64,000 bases of DNA from Heterobilharzia americana (lineage: Eukaryota; Platyhelminthes; Trematoda; Strigeidida; Schistosomatidae), in contig OX104127.1 in assembly GCA_944470555.2 (NCBI GenBank), positions 136,728,786 through 136,792,785 on the forward strand, written 5' to 3'. Below are positions 13,513 through 64,000 of this stretch, piece by piece. The notes beneath the pieces are model-generated. The model saw only the letters and a program-made list of their open reading frames with translations. It did no database searches and was not told where the DNA came from. Numbering within the stretch: position 1 is the stretch's first letter; the number at the start of each line of letters is the position of its first letter. The translations under genes and the position numbers were made by a program.

Positions 13513-63741
<50,229 letters not shown>

Positions 63742-64000
63742 GTATGTTTGTATTGTTTTCTTCTTGCATTTATATCATTCACCTATGTTTTGTAGAAATC
63801 TATGCATTTGTTCTTTTCAATGTGAGTAGTATATGCATGTTTTTATAGTTTTTTTTGTAATTTTCATTTTTTTAACCTACATCAATGCCAGTTTTTGAAT
63901 GTATAGGAGTTTAGGGTGGTTTAAATTGTCATAGACCTCCTCGATATAGGGATTTTATTGGGTTGGTTTACATTCGGTATATTCAGTTATTATTTATTGT
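63742..64000 (+). other. Start of the next intron, to window edge
   Basis: T-rich sequence after the GTATGT donor with no exon or repeat that I can identify before the window ends. Confidence 0.6.

Overview
The window looks like a blood fluke (Schistosoma) genome. The reasons are AT-rich DNA, very short 5' introns followed by huge ones, SR2-like RTE retrotransposons, Penelope-like elements (PLEs), BEL/Pao and gypsy remnants, and tRNA-headed SINE-like repeats carrying hammerhead ribozymes of the schistosome Sm-alpha type. I see no bacterial genes, operons, CRISPR arrays or convincing functional tRNAs.

One host gene can be supported. It lies on the + strand from about 13.5 kb to beyond the right edge. 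Spliced by eye, with consensus GT/AG sites and matching phases at most junctions, it encodes an N-terminal CRAL-TRIO/Sec14 domain, a long spectrin-like helical region, a Ser/Asn-rich linker and the start of a DH (RhoGEF) domain. This is the architecture of the MCF2/MCF2L (Dbl, Dbs) and PLEKHG4 family of Rho GTPase exchange factors. The first four coding exons are split by introns of 39, 46 and 38 nt; later introns reach about 13 kb and are packed with transposons. The rest of the DH domain and any PH domain lie to the right of the window. Two places do not close in frame: an A5 run at 20639-20643 and a candidate 46-nt exon at 43876.

Layout: 0-1.1 kb, antisense BEL/Pao gag running off the left edge; 1.1-8.2 kb, mostly unrecognised; 8.2-9.0 kb, antisense gypsy gag/protease relic; 10.9-13 kb, non-LTR relics; 13.5-14.2 kb, gene 5' exons; 17.6-31.8 kb, an intron with four SR2-like copies, a solo LTR and a PLE broken up by later insertions, plus exon 5 and an inverted hammerhead-SINE pair; 33.5 kb, exon 6; 35.5-39.2 kb, a PLE in head-to-head inverted arrangement, one arm split by an SR2-like copy with a near-perfect target-site duplication; 39.6-48.9 kb, exons 7 to 11 with a non-LTR relic and a 1.65-kb element with long terminal inverted repeats; 49-61 kb, more retroelement fragments; 61.1-61.85 kb, a hammerhead-SINE palindrome; 61.9-63.7 kb, two DH exons.

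The most unusual material is the set of small self-cleaving ribozyme cassettes (cores CTGAGGA, CTGACGA, CTGAAGA), several inside near-perfect hairpins, and the PLE-associated inverted repeats. All calls come from reading the sequence by eye; no database search or RNA evidence was available.
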